Shown: in pieces, positions 38,306 through 39,135 of the stretch
Layout of the letters: each line of letters opens with the position of its first letter
How positions within the stretch are numbered: the first letter of the stretch is position 1
Source: a virus
IMG/VR virus record: IMGVR_UViG_3300035698_020236
Location: 1 to 39,135 of that record
Length of the DNA: 39,135 nucleotides
Direction: 5' to 3' (one strand)
Program-made: the position numbers and the translations under genes
Notes under the pieces: model-generated
Told to the model about the DNA's origin: nothing
The model's input: only the letters and a program-made list of their open reading frames with translations
Databases searched by the model: none

Positions 38306-38697
38306 CCGCCCACAGCATAGAATACAGGAACCTATTGTCATTGTTTCTGGTGCATTCGGTTTGGCATGAGAACACATGCCTGAATGACTACAACGCTGGT
38401 CTAATTATGGAATACCTTGGACTCTCCAGTGTACCATTACTGTATGGGGGTATCTACAAAACCAGTATAGCCAAGGACATAGCCAAACGCCTCAACCCAC
38501 AAACACAAGAGGGGATTGTAGTCCGCGTAAATGAGATATTCAGGCTAGACCAATTCCAAACACACGCAGCCAAATACGTTCGGGCCGGCCACGTCCCAGA
38601 CGATTCCAAACACTGGACACACACCCCAATCACATATAATAGTATTAAGGAAAGGGACACCGAGCGAAATGATACTAGATACAGGAGAACACAATGA
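38299..38697 (+). CDS. Hypothetical protein, C-rich coding strand
   Basis: A 132-residue protein: helical N-terminal half (YRNLLSLFLVHSVWHEN, NAGLIMEYLGLSS), a middle (TSIAKDIAKRLNPQTQEG, IVVRVNEIFRLDQFQ) and a hydrophilic tail. The tail resembles operator-binding or nuclease-accessory proteins only vaguely. From about 38.45 kb its codons become C- and A-rich, unlike the G-rich genes upstream. It overlaps the zinc-ribbon gene by 4 nt. Confidence 0.6.
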   Translation: MVAAHSIEYRNLLSLFLVHSVWHENTCLNDYNAGLIMEYLGLSSVPLLYGGIYKTSIAKDIAKRLNPQTQEGIVVRVNEIFRLDQFQTHAAKYVRAGHVPDDSKHWTHTPITYNSIKERDTERNDTRYRRTQ

Positions 38698-38966
38698 CAG
38701 ATAGCACAGAAAAATACAGCACGGTCGCAAGCTGGCTAAAGATGAACCTGGACCGGGACCCCAACTTCGTCCCCGTGTACGAAGTATTCTGCCCCAAGTG
38801 CAACAAGTCACAAGGCATACGCCCCGAGGGAATGCCAAGCTGGACCTGCGAATGCGGCGAAGAACTCTACCTAGACCCCGCAGGAAGACTATGGGGCAGC
38901 AAACACCTACAACACTACAGAGATACTTTCCACCCACAAAAAGAAAAGAAACCCCAAAACCCATAA
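38694..38966 (+). CDS. Zinc-ribbon protein
   Basis: A 90-residue protein with CPKC (~33-36) and CECG (~52-55) forming a zinc ribbon, then LYLDPAGRLWGSKHLQHY. Codon third positions are mostly C. The antisense frame here is open for 158 codons but is low-complexity Arg/Cys/Leu-rich, so this frame is the real gene. After it, 169 nt to the window end hold no gene that I can support, only a short GTTCGG/CCGAAC hairpin near 38990. Confidence 0.68.
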   Translation: MTDSTEKYSTVASWLKMNLDRDPNFVPVYEVFCPKCNKSQGIRPEGMPSWTCECGEELYLDPAGRLWGSKHLQHYRDTFHPQKEKKPQNP

Positions 38967-39135
38967 CTTTCCTACGGGTTCCACGTGTTCGGAACAACCG
39001 AACAGCTGACACTAACCCCAACCCCGCACACTAACCCCACCAATGTTACTATGCAACACCCCACCCAATAACAAGAAAACCCCAATATACACACCAGATA
39101 GAACAAACACATAGAGAGGGAAACAAAGCAAGCAA

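Noticed and set aside
38545-39021. 158-codon minus-strand frame
   Set aside because: Low-complexity Arg/Cys/Leu-rich product opposite a zinc-ribbon gene with intact CPKC and CECG; the open frame results from C-rich third positions.

Overview
This window looks like about 39 kb of a tailed double-stranded DNA bacteriophage (Caudoviricetes, siphovirus-like) or a prophage. It carries large and small terminase, portal, protease/scaffold, lambda-gpE-like capsid, decoration protein, neck and connector genes, tail tube, a frameshifting tail chaperone and a tape measure protein that runs off the left end. Promoters are strong bacterial sigma70 types with extended -10 boxes, and Shine-Dalgarno (SD) sites are AGGAGG or G-rich, so the host is a bacterium. 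I cannot name the taxon. No integrase, lysis genes or DNA polymerase were found, so the phage genome probably continues outside the window.

Layout: transcription diverges at about 27.43 kb, where two promoters flank a perfect 15-bp dyad. Leftward (minus strand) run terS, terL, portal, a zincin-like protein and two small proteins (27.4-21.9 kb). Next comes an island of about 8 kb (21.9-13.8 kb) for glycan or small-molecule modification: five methyltransferase-like genes (one frameshifted), an alkaline-phosphatase-superfamily enzyme and two glycosyltransferases, one with three catalytic modules. A Com-like zinc-ribbon gene follows. Then comes about 1.1 kb without convincing genes (12.28-13.42 kb), holding three leftward promoter/short-leader/terminator modules, one rightward promoter and many RNA stem-loops. 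This suggests antitermination control of the late genes plus a possible large structured RNA. Beyond it (12.3-0 kb) lie the head and tail genes, interrupted by a membrane protein plus CheY-like receiver pair and by a calcineurin-like phosphoesterase.

Rightward (plus strand, 27.5-39.1 kb) lies a dense array of small early-type genes, many overlapping by ATGA or TGATG. It includes an HNH nuclease, a RecU-like PD-(D/E)XK nuclease, winged-helix proteins, a standalone CRISPR RAMP-like (Cas7/Cas6-type fold) protein with its own promoter, two DNA methyltransferases, SSB, an orphan HicB, zinc ribbons, several tiny membrane proteins and a tRNA with CAU anticodon. Strand composition flips near 38.3-38.5 kb.

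The most interesting items are the solitary RAMP-like protein, the non-coding regulatory/RNA region upstream of the late operon, the receiver-domain cassette inside the head-tail genes, the three-module glycosyltransferase island, and two embedded translation tricks (a -1 frameshift in the tail chaperone and a nested scaffold start).
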